From the NCBI GenBank assembly GCA_002946415.1, contig NJPS01000037.1, positions 310,001 through 374,000 on the forward strand: a stretch of DNA of 64,000 nt, read 5' to 3'. The notes beneath the pieces were generated by a model, which saw only the letters and a list, made by a program, of their open reading frames with translations, was not told where the DNA came from and searched no databases. Made by a program: the position numbers and the translations under genes. This document shows positions 49,822 to 60,927 of the stretch, in pieces. Source of the stretch: Rutstroemia sp. NJR-2017a BVV2. Lineage: Eukaryota; Ascomycota; Leotiomycetes; Helotiales; Rutstroemiaceae. How positions within the stretch are numbered: the stretch's first letter is position 1; each line of letters begins with the position of its first letter.

Positions 49822-51641
49822 ATGGAACGCCTCAATTTGGTTGTCTTGATAATGGCGATGGGGTTGTCTTTCGTGATATACCTCATCCTGTACCGTTTAT
49901 ATTACCATCCGCTTGTCCAGTTCCCGGGACCAGTGCTAGCACGAGCTACTTATGCTTATGAATGGTATTACGACCTAGTACTTAGAGGCCAATATACCTT
50001 TAAGCTCAGAGAACTGCATGCAAAGTATGGTCCGGTAATCAGACTTAACCCAGATGAACTGCATTTCGATGATCCCGATTACTATGACGAGATATTCAAC
50101 GTCACCAATGGAGAAGCCGAGAAGCCATATCGAGTTGCAAATGTTTTTGGGCCCTACCCCGCGGTACTTGGCTTTGCCTTCTCTAGTCTTCATCTACTTG
50201 GCTTAAAACTAACTATTAAACCAGGCAATTGGGACGCAAGGACATAATCTCCATCGAATCCGCCGTGGTGCTCTGAATCCTTTTTTCTCGAAACGGTCCG
50301 TCCTGGACCTTGTGCCGTTTATACAAACACATATTGATAGGCTCTGTGCGAGATTTGATGCTGCAAGTAAATTTGCAGAGCCCATCGATCTTAAGTATTG
50401 TTTTGCAGCAGTAACACTGGATATCATGAACGAATACTGCTTCTCGACAGACTCTCTAACGACGATGAAGCCCGACTTTGGCCGAAAGTCATTCGAGGAT
50501 ATTGATTCGTTTCTCGAAATAAGTCTTCTGGTAAGTGCAAGCGGTGCACCCGGCTTCAATCGTGATTCTCCGTACTATTGTCGTAAAATACTAAGTCCGC
50601 TGAATTAGAACTTGCACGTACCCTGGGTTATGAAGCTGATGTACAAGATTCCTGTAAGTTGAGAATCAACCGATTGGGTATTCTATGAGCTTACAAGCGT
50701 CAAGGACCGTATCATGCGAATTTTGAACCCAGCGATGTCCGATATACTCGACATGCGAGAAGTGAGTCTCCACAAGCCCAAAACAGCGCCTTCTCGCTGA
50801 CGGGTTCGGTTTTAGGATCTGGCGCAGCAAGTGGAAGATATACGAAGTCAGAAAGATCTTTCTTACACGAAGTATTGGTCACAGAACAGTTTTTCATGAC
50901 TTGCTCGAAAGTTCATTACCAGGCGAGGAGATGACGAGAAACAGACTTCGAGATGAAGCTTTTAGTCTGGTTACTGCAGGCTCGGGAACTACGTAAGTGT
51001 CTTGTTGATTTAAGTGTGAATATGTGCTCGTACTGAATGAGGCTGCCATTTCTAGAGCTTATGTCCTCCGCAATCTATCTTACCACATAGCAGCCAACCA
51101 TCGAGTTCAACAGAAACTACTTACCGAGCTTAGAACAGTGATGCCTCATACCACCTCTAGACCGGATCTTCAGAAGCTAGAGAGCCTTCCATATTTGAAT
51201 GCAGTTATCCAAGAGGGCCTTCGCATGACTCAACCCATCACCCACCGGTTATCTCGACTTTTCCCAAAGAAAACTCTCGTGTTCCAAGGAAAAATTATCC
51301 CTCCTGGGACGGTAGTTCACATGACTGCTCTCCTCATACATGAAAATGAGGATATTTTCCCAGATGCTAAATCTTTCATACCCGAGAGATGGTTGGACAG
51401 CAAACTCCCGTTAAAGCGTTATCTTGTCCCTTTCGCTCGAGGTCCTAGGTCGTGCTTGGGAATCAATCTTGCGTGGGCAGAGCTCTATCTTATTGTGGCA
51501 ATGGTGTTTCGAAGGTTTGATTTCGATGTTGCAGGAGTTGTGCGAGAAAGGGATATCGATGCAGCGCGCGATGTTATCATGGGCGTGCCTAGAAGTGATT
51601 CTGAAGGCGTTGTTGTGGAGGTTTTGGAGAATGACATTTGA
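49822..51641 (+). CDS. Cytochrome P450 monooxygenase with an apparent +1 frameshift
   Basis: Six exons: 49822-50163, 50225-50530, 50609-50653, 50705-50761, 50816-50992, 51056-51641. About 504 aa. An N-terminal ER anchor (LVVLIMAMGLSFVIYLILY) is followed by the proline-rich hinge HPLVQFPGP. Splicing gives GPYPAAIGTQGHNLHRIRRG (C helix), the I-helix AGSGTT, the ExxR helix QEGLR and the haem loop FARGPRSCLG. Exon 5 starts in the frame of DLAQQVEDIRSQ but must change frame by one base to read GHRTVFHDLLESSLPGEE. The break lies between about 50840 and 50880, and the summed exon length is one base too many. The sequence type recalls trichodiene-oxygenase-like fungal P450s. It is either a recent pseudogene or a sequencing error. 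Confidence 0.8.
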
Positions 51642-52667
51642 GGTGGAGCCCGCGGAATGGATTTTCAAAAGCCACTCGCTTGCTGTGCAATATGGCAGAG
51701 CTCCCCATTAAAAGTCATAAGTCTCTAACCATGGCCCATGGTTTAGTAGATGGTGGCGAATGTGTCTAGAATGAAATTCGGGGATATTGGTTAGCATTGA
51801 AAATTTAACGATTGGAGTTTTCTGACATTTTCTTGACTTGCGCAAATTCAAAATGCGGATAGCTTAATTTGTATTTAAGCATGCTGTAGTGGACTGTGGA
51901 AGAAAATCGGAAGAAACCTGGCTGGCGAACAACCTGTGTAGCACATACAATTGACAACATAGTTACCGCTAAATTGCTGGAGAAATCCCCCAATGTAAAT
52001 ATACAGCTGCATATAGGAGCAGAAAATTGCAAAATATATATCATCAAATAGTATATTCAGTCTCGCTTGAGGATAAACATTTAACCTGCTTTGAAACAAG
52101 TATACAGGTCTTCCTTTTCTTCTCAATCTAGAGAATAACTATGACCCCAATCTTATCAAGTGGGTAACTAGATGGAGGGAGGCTGTGTACGGAAGATTTC
52201 TAGGTGGATTGATGTACAAGGCTCTCGTAATCGACGAATCCCTTTGAAAATCACAGATTGCACATTAGTCATAGTATTTAAACTTCTAGAGCGACTGTTC
52301 GCAGTTTTAAAGGTTGGGGATATGACCGGACTCGGGAAGTTGGGAGTAATTTTTATTGATCCGGGATTGACCTTCCAAATTTCAAGGAAGAACTAGCCTA
52401 TCTAAAGATCAAAGCAATATTCACCAATTACTCTTCGCATGCTTGGTATAGCATGGCTGTGAACAAGTAGCAAGACAATAGCGTTTTCACTTGTGCTCTC
52501 TAGGCTAGTGCTTTCTTGATGCATAAAATGGAATCTCAAATTTCTAAACCCATTGTATTTTTCTAGCCTATTACCTGGCTTGCTACAGTAACGAGACAAC
52601 TTATACGCAGTATCCGATGAAACATCACAATGGGATATATGCGGGAATATGAATCAGCACCACATTT
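51642..52667. other. Convergent 3' ends, no gene seen
   Basis: About 1 kb between the P450 stop and the stop of the small secreted protein gene, which face each other. AT-rich, without coding signals. Confidence 0.4.
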
Positions 52668-53127
52668 CTATCCAAAGATATCACAGCACTGAAAGTTTGC
52701 AGGTCCAGGGCAATGTCCTGCAAGAGATATACATTAGCAACAACACAACAAGAATAGAACAAATTGGCTAGATGAGTTTACCTGGCTTATAGGACCCAGC
52801 ACAGTCTATGCCTGACCCTTTCCAGTCGCAGAACGAGTTGGCGCCACAAGGACCTGGCACAGGCTCAATAGCGCAACACTTAACACCACTGGGGTCATTA
52901 GGGCAACGATTATTGGTATGTTCGCCGTGATATCTGTCGCATGTGGCCGTAGTGACGCAAATTCCATAGTCGTACCAGTATCCTCTTGCAATATGTCAAC
53001 TTAAGTCGGTGTCGTATTTGATGAAAGAAGGAAAGCTTCTGCAATCACCGGAGCCACTGCAACGACCATTCAGAGACGCTTGTACAGCGAGAGGTGCTAT
53101 AACAGCGATGAAAAATGGAAGATGCAT
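52668..53127 (-). CDS. Small secreted cysteine-rich protein (lysozyme-associated NGRC-type)
   Basis: Three exons on the minus strand (53127-53049, 52982-52782, 52717-52668) with introns of 66 and 64 nt give 109 aa. A signal peptide (MHLPFFIAVIAPLAVQA) precedes mature SLNGRCSGSG. The first splice restores GYWYDYGICVTTATC, the second KPGHCPGPANFQCC. The pattern NGRC...GIC...C...CPNDP..VKCC is one I know from small secreted fungal proteins and from domains joined to bacterial-type lysozymes. About ten cysteines should form disulphides. The role could be cell-wall binding, an antimicrobial or an effector; none is proven. The individual exons are too short to stand out as open frames. Confidence 0.8.
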
Positions 53128-54082
53128 ATTGTTATTTGATGCTCAGCTTAGACAGCCGTTTTGTCTTTGAGAGGTTGCCGGTATTGTTGATACGGAAATG
53201 TTTAGGAGTAATGGCAGTGAAGTGCGAATCAATCTGACTATCTAGATATAAAAAAGTAATAGTAAGTCTGAATCGCGAGTTGTATGCTATCCATATATTC
53301 ATATTGGTATTCAACTCTCGTGACATCTATTGAGGGGTAAATGGCCCGTGGCTGCCAGCTGAAAAAAAGGACTGAAATCACAGTGGCTTTCCAAAAAAAA
53401 CAAAAATGAATTAGCTAAGCCAAGAATATCGCCAAAAAAAATTCAGGAGGATTTGTACTTAGGCAGAAGCTAAGGTTCAGCTTTTCTCCAAGCATTTTGA
53501 GCTAAGGACAACGGGACGAAGCATCTGCCAATTATTTTGCAATTTTAAATACTTACTTTGCGGGCACGAGCGCCACAAGACTTCAATGGCTGACATCCTG
53601 AACGGGAGCTGCGCCCAAGTGTATCAAGAATAGTATTGCCTACTGGAAATTCCAAAAAAGAAGCACTCGGGCTATATCATTGCACCGAATGACGGTAAGC
53701 TAATGCTGACGGCTCCTATTTGTGGTCATTATCTCATCTCGTTAGTGTATTCGGCGTGAAAAGCTATTCATGCTGCACTGCCTTCATGAAATCAGGACTC
53801 TCCGCGGCGGTAGAAACTCATCTATAAAAGCAAAGTCATGGCCTCTACAGAGTTAAAGAATTCACCAGCAGTTCCATCCCAAAGACTACAAACACCCGAA
53901 CCATCGAAGTCAATACTCACAATCAAACCACAGCTACATCGCAGTACGTATAATCGACACCTTTCAGGTGTATCCAACACCTATCTTCCCTTTTCTACAT
54001 TATTCATGTCTCCCATCTGCAACTAAAGCATAGTATCTTCGCTGACGAAAAGCCATCTAGTTACTTCGCACTAAAAACCAAC
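53128..54082. other. Divergent promoter interval between two secreted-protein genes
   Basis: About 950 bp between divergent start codons, with A-rich runs near 53390-53445. No gene is supported. The two small secreted-protein genes could share regulation. Confidence 0.4.
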
Positions 54083-54397
54083 ATGCATTTCTCAAGCACC
54101 GCTACCCTTGCCCTCCTCGCCACCACCGCCAGTGCCTGGCGTGCCGGCCTTTGGACGACAGATGGCAGAGACTTGCAAGTTCATGGCACAAGGAGCGCGT
54201 GCAACACTATCCAAGCTATCCCAGTGGGCCAGGTGACCTTTGATCCCGCCACGGACCGCTTTCCCGATCCTGGTCAGATCTGCCTCTACAGCGATGTCGA
54301 TTGTAAGAGCGGTTCAGTTAGGGGCTGTTTTGGGAAAAGCTTGACAGGAGTATCTCTTCCTAACCCTGGAACTGTCAAAAGTTACCGCGTCAACTGA
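54083..54397 (+). CDS. Small secreted protein, 104 aa
   Basis: An intronless frame with a clear signal peptide (MHFSSTATLALLATTASA) and a mature protein of about 86 residues beginning WRAGLWTTDGRDLQ. Four cysteines (SAC, ICLYSDVDC, GCFG) suggest two disulphides. The repeated GxW/LYSD-type strands (QICLYSDVDCKSG, TVKSYRVN) hint at a small beta-sandwich, as in crystallin-like secreted proteins, but this is inference. No homologue is named with confidence. Small size, secretion and cysteines make it an effector-like candidate. The ATG context (ACCAACATGC) is good. Confidence 0.75.
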   Translation: MHFSSTATLALLATTASAWRAGLWTTDGRDLQVHGTRSACNTIQAIPVGQVTFDPATDRFPDPGQICLYSDVDCKSGSVRGCFGKSLTGVSLPNPGTVKSYRVN

Positions 54398-54901
54398 TAA
54401 AAGGCACGTGGCGGCGCTATGTACGGGTGTATCCCATCTGGTCTGGGATGCTGAGGCTATGGAGTGGTATTTCGCGGGACTATGAGAGTTACTTTCTTTG
54501 AAGTTTGTTTTGGGTCGATCTTGTCCATTTCAGAACTCTTTAGCTTCTATTCGACGTGTTTGCTAGGAACTTTGAAAACTCATTCTTGTGTTGCAAAATG
54601 CGGCCTGCATTAATGTTCCTTCTATGTGCTAGAAGCTAGAAATTCATGAACATCAAATTTAGACTCGTGAAATTGTTCATTATACACTGATAGTTGGGAT
54701 ATTTCGATGGAGTAGAACGCCAACAGAAGCAGTGGCAAGTTTCTTTTCTCAGTCCATGGCTTAAACATTGAAACTAATAAACTAAATCAACCTATGGCAA
54801 GGCTCAGAATAGAAAGAGCCCACGGCAAAATCCAACTCAACGGCCGTTAATGCTTCCCATCAGCCGAATTGCTGTCTTTTTACGAAAATCCCGATTGAAG
54901 A
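54398..54901. other. Convergent 3' ends, no gene seen
   Basis: About 500 bp separating the small secreted protein stop from the GDSL hydrolase stop. Both terminators should lie here. Confidence 0.4.
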
Positions 54902-55918
54902 CTATATTGAAGCATCATTTCTGAGAACTTCTGCAAGATTCTTCGCCAACAATTGATGAAATGGTTGCGTCGGATGAAGATTATTGATCCACAGATATTC
55001 GTTAGCCGCATAGTCGCAATCGGCAAGCTTTGTATCATATTCATCGGTACCGTCTTGGTAAGCAGCGCAATATGATGTAGTGTCCTTGTAAACGCCAGTT
55101 TCATCAAATTGTTTAGGATTATCGATGACAGCATTCATAAGGGTATATACGTCGAAATGGATTACTTCGGTGTAGGCAAGGTCGTGATTCACCTCTCTAG
55201 CAAGCTTATACATCCTTGTGTTGTAATCTGTTACCGCTGCCTTCATCAATGGGATTCGTGTCGCGTGGGCACTGGATCCTGTAACTCTAGGAACTCGCTC
55301 AAGAGGTGGAGCATTGATGAAGATGAATTGTCTTGCTCCTGCTTCGTACATATCATTGACTAGCTGCCGGAGTCTGGTGAAAAGTGCGGGATGAACGTCT
55401 TCGTCAACTAGGTAGGAATTTATAAGGTCATTGACTCCAATCCAAATAGCAAATAAACTGGTTGATCCTTGAAAGAAGCTATCCTGGCTGGCATAATTCG
55501 GCAAGAACACGTCGTTTAGTTCACTATCGACGTCTTTTCCTGATGACCCGGCAACAATGTCTTCATCAATAGTTGCACCGCTCTGAGCGAAGTCATAGGT
55601 CCAAAGAAGAGATGAATTATAGGTCCTGGTAAGATAATAAACCCAATTTAGACCATTTGAGCTAGTCGACCCCGTGTTACCGAAAGCGTTAGAGTCAGAT
55701 GGCTGTGTTTTAGAGGCATTGAAACCGATTCTGGACCACGAGTCGCCACTGATCTTGTCAGGTACACTCAAATCGTCTAAGGGATGGAAGACTTACAAGA
55801 TAAAAGTCTTCTCAATCTTGCTGAACACGAGGTCTCTCTGGACTAATTCCCGTGAGGGAAGAGAAAAGACGAACGATGCTAACAATGCTAATAAAGGAAC
55901 AGCATATGTCGATTTCAT
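54902..55918 (-). CDS. Secreted SGNH/GDSL hydrolase (carbohydrate esterase-like)
   Basis: Exons 55918-55797 and 55748-54902 with a 48-nt intron give 322 aa. The signal peptide is MKSTYAVPLLALLASFVFS. The splice creates the block I motif KTFIFGDSWSRIGFN, with the nucleophilic Ser. Block II is DFAQSGATIDED, block III GVNDLINSY, and block V is NNLHPTQPFHQLLA, supplying Asp/His. Fungal proteins of this type act as acetyl or other carbohydrate esterases, or as lysophospholipase-like enzymes. The arrangement of blocks matches CE16-type acetylesterases, but the substrate is not certain. Together with the GH2 glycosidase downstream, it fits extracellular polysaccharide degradation. Confidence 0.88.
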
Positions 55919-57134
55919 AATGAAAATATTTCACACTGATGTTCGTGATGATCTAGGGTGCAAGAAAGTTCTGATATCATATATAAGACCTCTACAAGAG
56001 ATAATAGAAGCATTTATAAGAGAAAATGCCCTTTATCCGCTCTGTCTGTAACCTAGTTTCAAATTCTTCTTGATCCTCGGTAAGAAACACGATCTACCGA
56101 AGTACGGAGCATGAACTATGTCACCCTCTGAAGGATACGGTCAAAAGGAGCAGGAAAACTGATTGCCATGCAACTTTTCGACCGTTACATCGGGACGGAG
56201 TAATCAATGCGATCCCTGCTGCCTAAAGAGGAAAATCAAGGAAGCGGAGGACCACTTGAAGAAGACAAGCTACCTTCAAACACCGACTATCAGGCGGACC
56301 ACGCCTTATTTCTAGAGTGAGGAGGTAGTTGGAGCATCTTGAACCAATATAACCATCGTTTCACAACCGTCGTAACCCCTTTTAATACCCCTGATCTAAC
56401 CTGATCCTTTGATAAGCTATTGGAAGCAATTTATGGTTGATTGTTTAAATTAAAAAAGTTCGGTCCGCAGGAAGAGTCGGCGTCTGAAGGCAAGCCACCT
56501 TTTTGAGACACTTAGCAGTAGACAGTCACTGCACGTTTTCGTTGAACAATTAGATGTACAAGGATGAAAATGCCAATCATATCAAAATAAGGTTTAGCTA
56601 GGCTCGGCGAGAAAATGCGGGGGAAAATGCGGGGGGAGAGACTAATAGAAATACATACAATTGAAAGCCGAAATAACGAAGATTGGTCACAAAACCTCCC
56701 GAGTATAAATAAATTATTCCGTCCACAACATGCAACGTAAAGGCAAGGGCGAAAAGCATTTCGCAGTTAATCAGAGTATGTTTGTATGTGTTATGTATAT
56801 TATAAAACTTTAAATATACATGTTCCTGAGTTTCGGTTCATCGCACAACGATGGGGGGTGAGAATTGTCTTGGCTGTGCAGGTCGGCCCAGAGCTCTCCC
56901 GAGCTGTGTCCTGATGACGCTAGTTGCATGAACGAAGGGTGGAGTGTGGAACGACCAGATAACACCCAGTATTCACACTTCGGTCCATTATGGGTGTCAC
57001 TGAGCCACAAGTGAGCAGAAATATCGGAATAGATTTACTTGAAAGAGGAGAATATAAGAAGATGAACAAAACCGCAGTTATTTTCAATATATCAAAGCTA
57101 GAACTACGGAAAGCTCTTCTCAGATCCCCAAACC
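55919..57134. promoter_or_regulatory. Divergent promoter interval, GDSL hydrolase (-) and GH2 (+)
   Basis: About 1.2 kb between divergent start codons of two secreted carbohydrate-active genes. An AT-rich segment lies at 56430-56460. No gene is supported. Confidence 0.4.
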
Positions 57135-60059
57135 ATGAAGCACATTCTCACTACGCTCCTTGCGGGCTCCCTACTCCTGCCGCTAGTCACCACGATATTG
57201 GCATCGGCTCAGCAAGCCAAAAACGGCACTCAATCTATTACCAATCCTAGCATCTCAGAGCCGCGTATGAAATACAATTTCAATTCGGATTGGAAATTGT
57301 TCATCGGTGACACTACTGGCGCAGAGCAACCTGCTTTCAACGATAGTGCCTGGAAGTCTATTACAACGCCTCATGCCTGGAACGAGGACGATGCATTTCG
57401 GGTTAGCATCCAAGATCTCCCGACGGGAATTGCTTGGTACCGAAAGCATTTCAAAGTACCAGCGGCATCCGAGGGGAAGAAGCTGTTTCTCGAATTTGAA
57501 GGTATTCGTCACGGTGGCGAATTTTTCCTGAACGGCAAATCGATCGGCAGGAGCGAAAATGGGGTGATGGCATTCGGTTTCGATATATCAAGCTCCGTTT
57601 ATCACGGGAAAGCTAATGTTCTTGCTGCACGAATCGACAACAGTTGGGATTACCAGGAATTTGCCACAGGCCAGAAATATCAGTGGAACGATAAGAACTT
57701 CTATGCAAACTACGGCGGAATCAACAAAAACGTGCTCCTCCATGTGACTGATAAGTTGTATCAGACCTTACCTTTGTATTCCAATTTGGGTACCACGGGC
57801 GTCTATGTGTACCCACAAGAAATCGACATCGCGGAGAGAACAGCTACAATCGTAGCCGAGGCACAAGTCAAAAATGAAAATTCGCTTTCGCAGAATTTTA
57901 GCTATGAGGTGGCAGTTTATGAAGTTGATGGTGGTTTAGTTCGAAAATTCACAGGGGGAAGCTATACCATAGAGTCAAATGGGACCACAACTGTTCGTGC
58001 ATCAGCGAAAGTCTCCGGGTTGGAATTTTGGAGTTGGGGCTATGGTTATTTGTACGATGTCTCGACGAGTTTGTTAGTTGGCGGTAAAACAATCGATACT
58101 GTCACAACTCGTACTGGATTTCGGAAGACTACTTTCACCAACGGGATGCTTAGGCTTAATGATCGTGCATTACATCTCAAAGGATATGGTCAGCGCAGCA
58201 CAAATGAGTGGGTTGCTCTGGGCTCTGCGGTACCTGCCTGGCTCAGCGACTTCTCGAATAAGTTGATTACTCAGAGTAATGGAAACTTGGTTCGCTGGAT
58301 GCACGTCACTCCTTGGAAACAAGATATTGAGTCTCTTGATCGCCTAGGGCTTTTAATGTCTATGCCTGCTGGTGATTCGGAGGGTGATGTTACTGGGAGA
58401 CGTTGGGAGCAGAGGGTCGAGCTCATGCGCGATGCGATAATCTATAATAGAAACAATCCTAGCATCATCTTCTACGAATCTGGTAACCATGGAATCACTG
58501 AGGAGCATATGACCGAAATGAAAGAGCTCCGGGACAAGTACGATCCGCATGGCGGAAGAGCATCTGGTTCCCGAGAGATGTTGAACAGTACAGTAGCTGA
58601 GTATGGTGGTGAGATGTTATATATCAATAAAGGGTCGAAGAAACCCATGTGGCAAATGGAATACTCGCGCGATGAGGGACTTCGTAAGTACTGGGATGAG
58701 TTCTCACCACCTTATCACAAGGACGGCGACGGCCCACTCTATGATGGAGAAGATGCTAGCGAATACAATCGTAACCAGGACTCACATGCGATTGAGAACG
58801 TAGTTCGATGGTTTGACTACTACGAGATGCGCCCTGGTACGGGTGAAAGAGTCAATGCTGGTGGAACGAATATCATTTTCTCGGATAGCCAAACCCATTA
58901 CCGCGGGGCGGAAAACTACCGGCGGTCTGGCGAAGTAGATCCAGTACGGCTTCCTAAAGATGGATGGTATGCGCATCAGGTTATGTGGAATACCTGGGTA
59001 GATGCAGATCAGCCTGCACTGCACATTATTGGGCATTGGAATTACGCCGCCGACACCATCAAAAATGTCTCAATCGTGTCAACAGCCGTAAAAGTGAAAT
59101 TACTGATCAACGGCAAGTCAGTTGGCTTTGGGCAGAGAAGTCACAATTTTCTCTTCACATTCGCAAATGTTACATTTCAGCCTGGAAGGCTTGAAGCGAT
59201 TGGTTACTCATCGGAGGATCAACACGTTGTCTCTGATGTCAAAATCACCAGTAGTGAGCCTGCTGCAATTCGTCTCACACCACACGTTTCACCGATAGGA
59301 TTCCTTGCTAATGGAGCTGACACGGCCCTTGTTGATGTTGAGATTGTAGACTCAAACAACATGCGCTGTCCAACAGCGCTCAACACGGTTAACTTTACAA
59401 TCACTGGCCAAGCCGTCTGGCGTGGTGGAATAGCCCAAGGGCCGGATAACTACATCCTCTCAGAATCCCTACCAGTCGAGAATGGCGTCAATCGTATCAT
59501 ACTGCGTTCTACAACCACTGCTGGAGATATTCGTCTTGTGGCTGAGTCTGCCGGTCTAAAATCAGCAGAAATTCTGCTTTCCACAGTACCATTTGATACG
59601 ACAGACGGGCTAAGCAATCAGATTCCATCTGCTGGTCTGCCACTAGACCTCTCTCGTGGACGCACACCAGGGGGCACTGGATTTTACGTGAAGCGCAAAA
59701 CCCTACAGGTGAAGACTGTGTCATCAGGCTTCAATTTGGCCACCGCAGGGCTCACGTATGATGATGATGAGACGACTGGGTGGACAAGCAGTAGCGACAC
59801 TTCGAGCTCCTGGGTTTCTTACACTTTTAACAGCACGTCTACCATTAATCAGGTCGTCATGAAACTTGGAAGCTTCAGAACGAAGAGTTATCCAGTAAAA
59901 GTAAGCGTGGGTAATGCAGCTGTATGGCAAGGAAAAACTCCAACGTCTCTGGGTTACATAACTCTTAGCTTCAACGCTACGGTGGGAAGTAATGTGACAA
60001 TTGCCTCCACTAGTGGGGCGTTGTCCATTATAGAAGTTGAGTTCTATGGACCTGTTTGA
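57135..60059 (+). CDS. Secreted glycoside hydrolase family 2 protein with C-terminal discoidin-like domain
   Basis: One exon encodes 974 aa with a signal peptide (ILTTLLAGSLLLPLVTTILA). Domains in order: GH2 sugar-binding jelly roll (about 45-210; YNFNSDWKLFIGD, ITTPHAWNEDDAF, GIAWYRKHFKVP); immunoglobulin-like domain (about 215-330); and a TIM barrel (about 330-640; LKGYGQRSTNEW, RNNPSIIFYESGNHGI, PMWQMEYSRDEG). The nucleophile is probably E509 in QMEYSR. The acid/base motif reads GNHG (H452) in place of the usual GNE, with E448 three residues earlier. DUF4982-like and Ig-like domains come next, then a galactose-binding/F5-8C-like fold (about 880-974; TAGLTYDDDETTGWTS). The likely role is beta-galactosidase-type cleavage of plant polysaccharides, but the exact specificity is unknown. 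Confidence 0.9.
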   Translation: MKHILTTLLAGSLLLPLVTTILASAQQAKNGTQSITNPSISEPRMKYNFNSDWKLFIGDTTGAEQPAFNDSAWKSITTPHAWNEDDAFRVSIQDLPTGIAWYRKHFKVPAASEGKKLFLEFEGIRHGGEFFLNGKSIGRSENGVMAFGFDISSSVYHGKANVLAARIDNSWDYQEFATGQKYQWNDKNFYANYGGINKNVLLHVTDKLYQTLPLYSNLGTTGVYVYPQEIDIAERTATIVAEAQVKNENSLSQNFSYEVAVYEVDGGLVRKFTGGSYTIESNGTTTVRASAKVSGLEFWSWGYGYLYDVSTSLLVGGKTIDTVTTRTGFRKTTFTNGMLRLNDRALHLKGYGQRSTNEWVALGSAVPAWLSDFSNKLITQSNGNLVRWMHVTPWKQDIESLDRLGLLMSMPAGDSEGDVTGRRWEQRVELMRDAIIYNRNNPSIIFYESGNHGITEEHMTEMKELRDKYDPHGGRASGSREMLNSTVAEYGGEMLYINKGSKKPMWQMEYSRDEGLRKYWDEFSPPYHKDGDGPLYDGEDASEYNRNQDSHAIENVVRWFDYYEMRPGTGERVNAGGTNIIFSDSQTHYRGAENYRRSGEVDPVRLPKDGWYAHQVMWNTWVDADQPALHIIGHWNYAADTIKNVSIVSTAVKVKLLINGKSVGFGQRSHNFLFTFANVTFQPGRLEAIGYSSEDQHVVSDVKITSSEPAAIRLTPHVSPIGFLANGADTALVDVEIVDSNNMRCPTALNTVNFTITGQAVWRGGIAQGPDNYILSESLPVENGVNRIILRSTTTAGDIRLVAESAGLKSAEILLSTVPFDTTDGLSNQIPSAGLPLDLSRGRTPGGTGFYVKRKTLQVKTVSSGFNLATAGLTYDDDETTGWTSSSDTSSSWVSYTFNSTSTINQVVMKLGSFRTKSYPVKVSVGNAAVWQGKTPTSLGYITLSFNATVGSNVTIASTSGALSIIEVEFYGPV

Positions 60060-60177
60060 GTTCCAGATATAAATTGAAGCTATTATTGTGAAGGAAAATG
60101 GGAAGCCCACCAAAGAGGCTTGAACTAAGCTGGCAAGGTTCGTGTTAAGATCTCACGAGTGTCCAGATAGGTCTTAG

Positions 60178-60927
60178 GTGTTTCATATGAAAGGTGTTCC
60201 TATCTTCACCATAGCTAGAATCGTTAATTTCGTGAAACAATGGAAACTTTCTGTTTTCAAGCAGTCTTGGGCTCCGGTGTCCGACGTCATTTCCCTATCT
60301 TGGACCCTTGATGGCTTCGTTAATGCACAGATCACTCTTGTTAGGCAGTCTATCGAGAAGAAAGCCGCACTCTGTATTCATAGACCCGGGGAATTCAAGA
60401 TCATGTCCTCTGGATATATAGCCATGTCGCATGTGTGGGAAGAGACAGTGGGTTGGATGAGCCCCTCCGGACTCGGGATTCGGGAAATTAGATCTGTCTC
60501 TCCACAAAAGGAATATTCCTCATGCATATTTCAAAAAATTCTTTGAGCACTGCGACTTTACTTGCCTCTGGGTGGATGTTCTCACTGTTCCGGATGTACT
60601 AAAAGATATGAATAAAGAAGAACAACTGGATACAGAAACTCTCAGTTTTGGAGTTATTAACAACCTTGAGACCATCTAGCAGCAAGCCGAAAAATTGTTG
60701 TTCTGGATTCCCTTACCATGCAGCTCAAAACTGGCACCTTGCTTGACGTTGCAGTTGTTTCCTCATTTAGACGGTGGATCACCAGAAAGTCAAGCGTAGT
60801 AGAAGCAAACCTAGGCAAAAAAGTAGTCATCAAGACATTAGATGGCCAAGCAGATCTGGATGAGATTGTGGATCTATTACAGCAATTGACGCAGACGAAA
60901 GCCACCAATATTAGGGACTCATGCTAA
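60178..60927 (+). pseudogene. Disrupted HET-like gene
   Basis: Three successive plus-strand frames give one HET-like protein. Frame 1 has SSGYIAMSHVWEETVGW (about 60409-60459). A frameshift near 60490-60505 leads to LHKRNIPHAYFKKFFEHCDF, CLWVDVLTVPDVLKDM and FGVINNLETI. This is followed by an in-frame TAG (60677-60679) where Tyr is expected, before QQAEK. A second shift in the A-run at about 60689-60694 leads to IVVLDSLTMQLKTGTLLDVA, RRWITR and KKVVIKTLDGQADLDEIVDL. No introns with proper splice sites explain these changes. The family is the HET variant of Helotiales with a MSHVW start. With three lesions the gene is dead or needs a different model. Confidence 0.8.
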
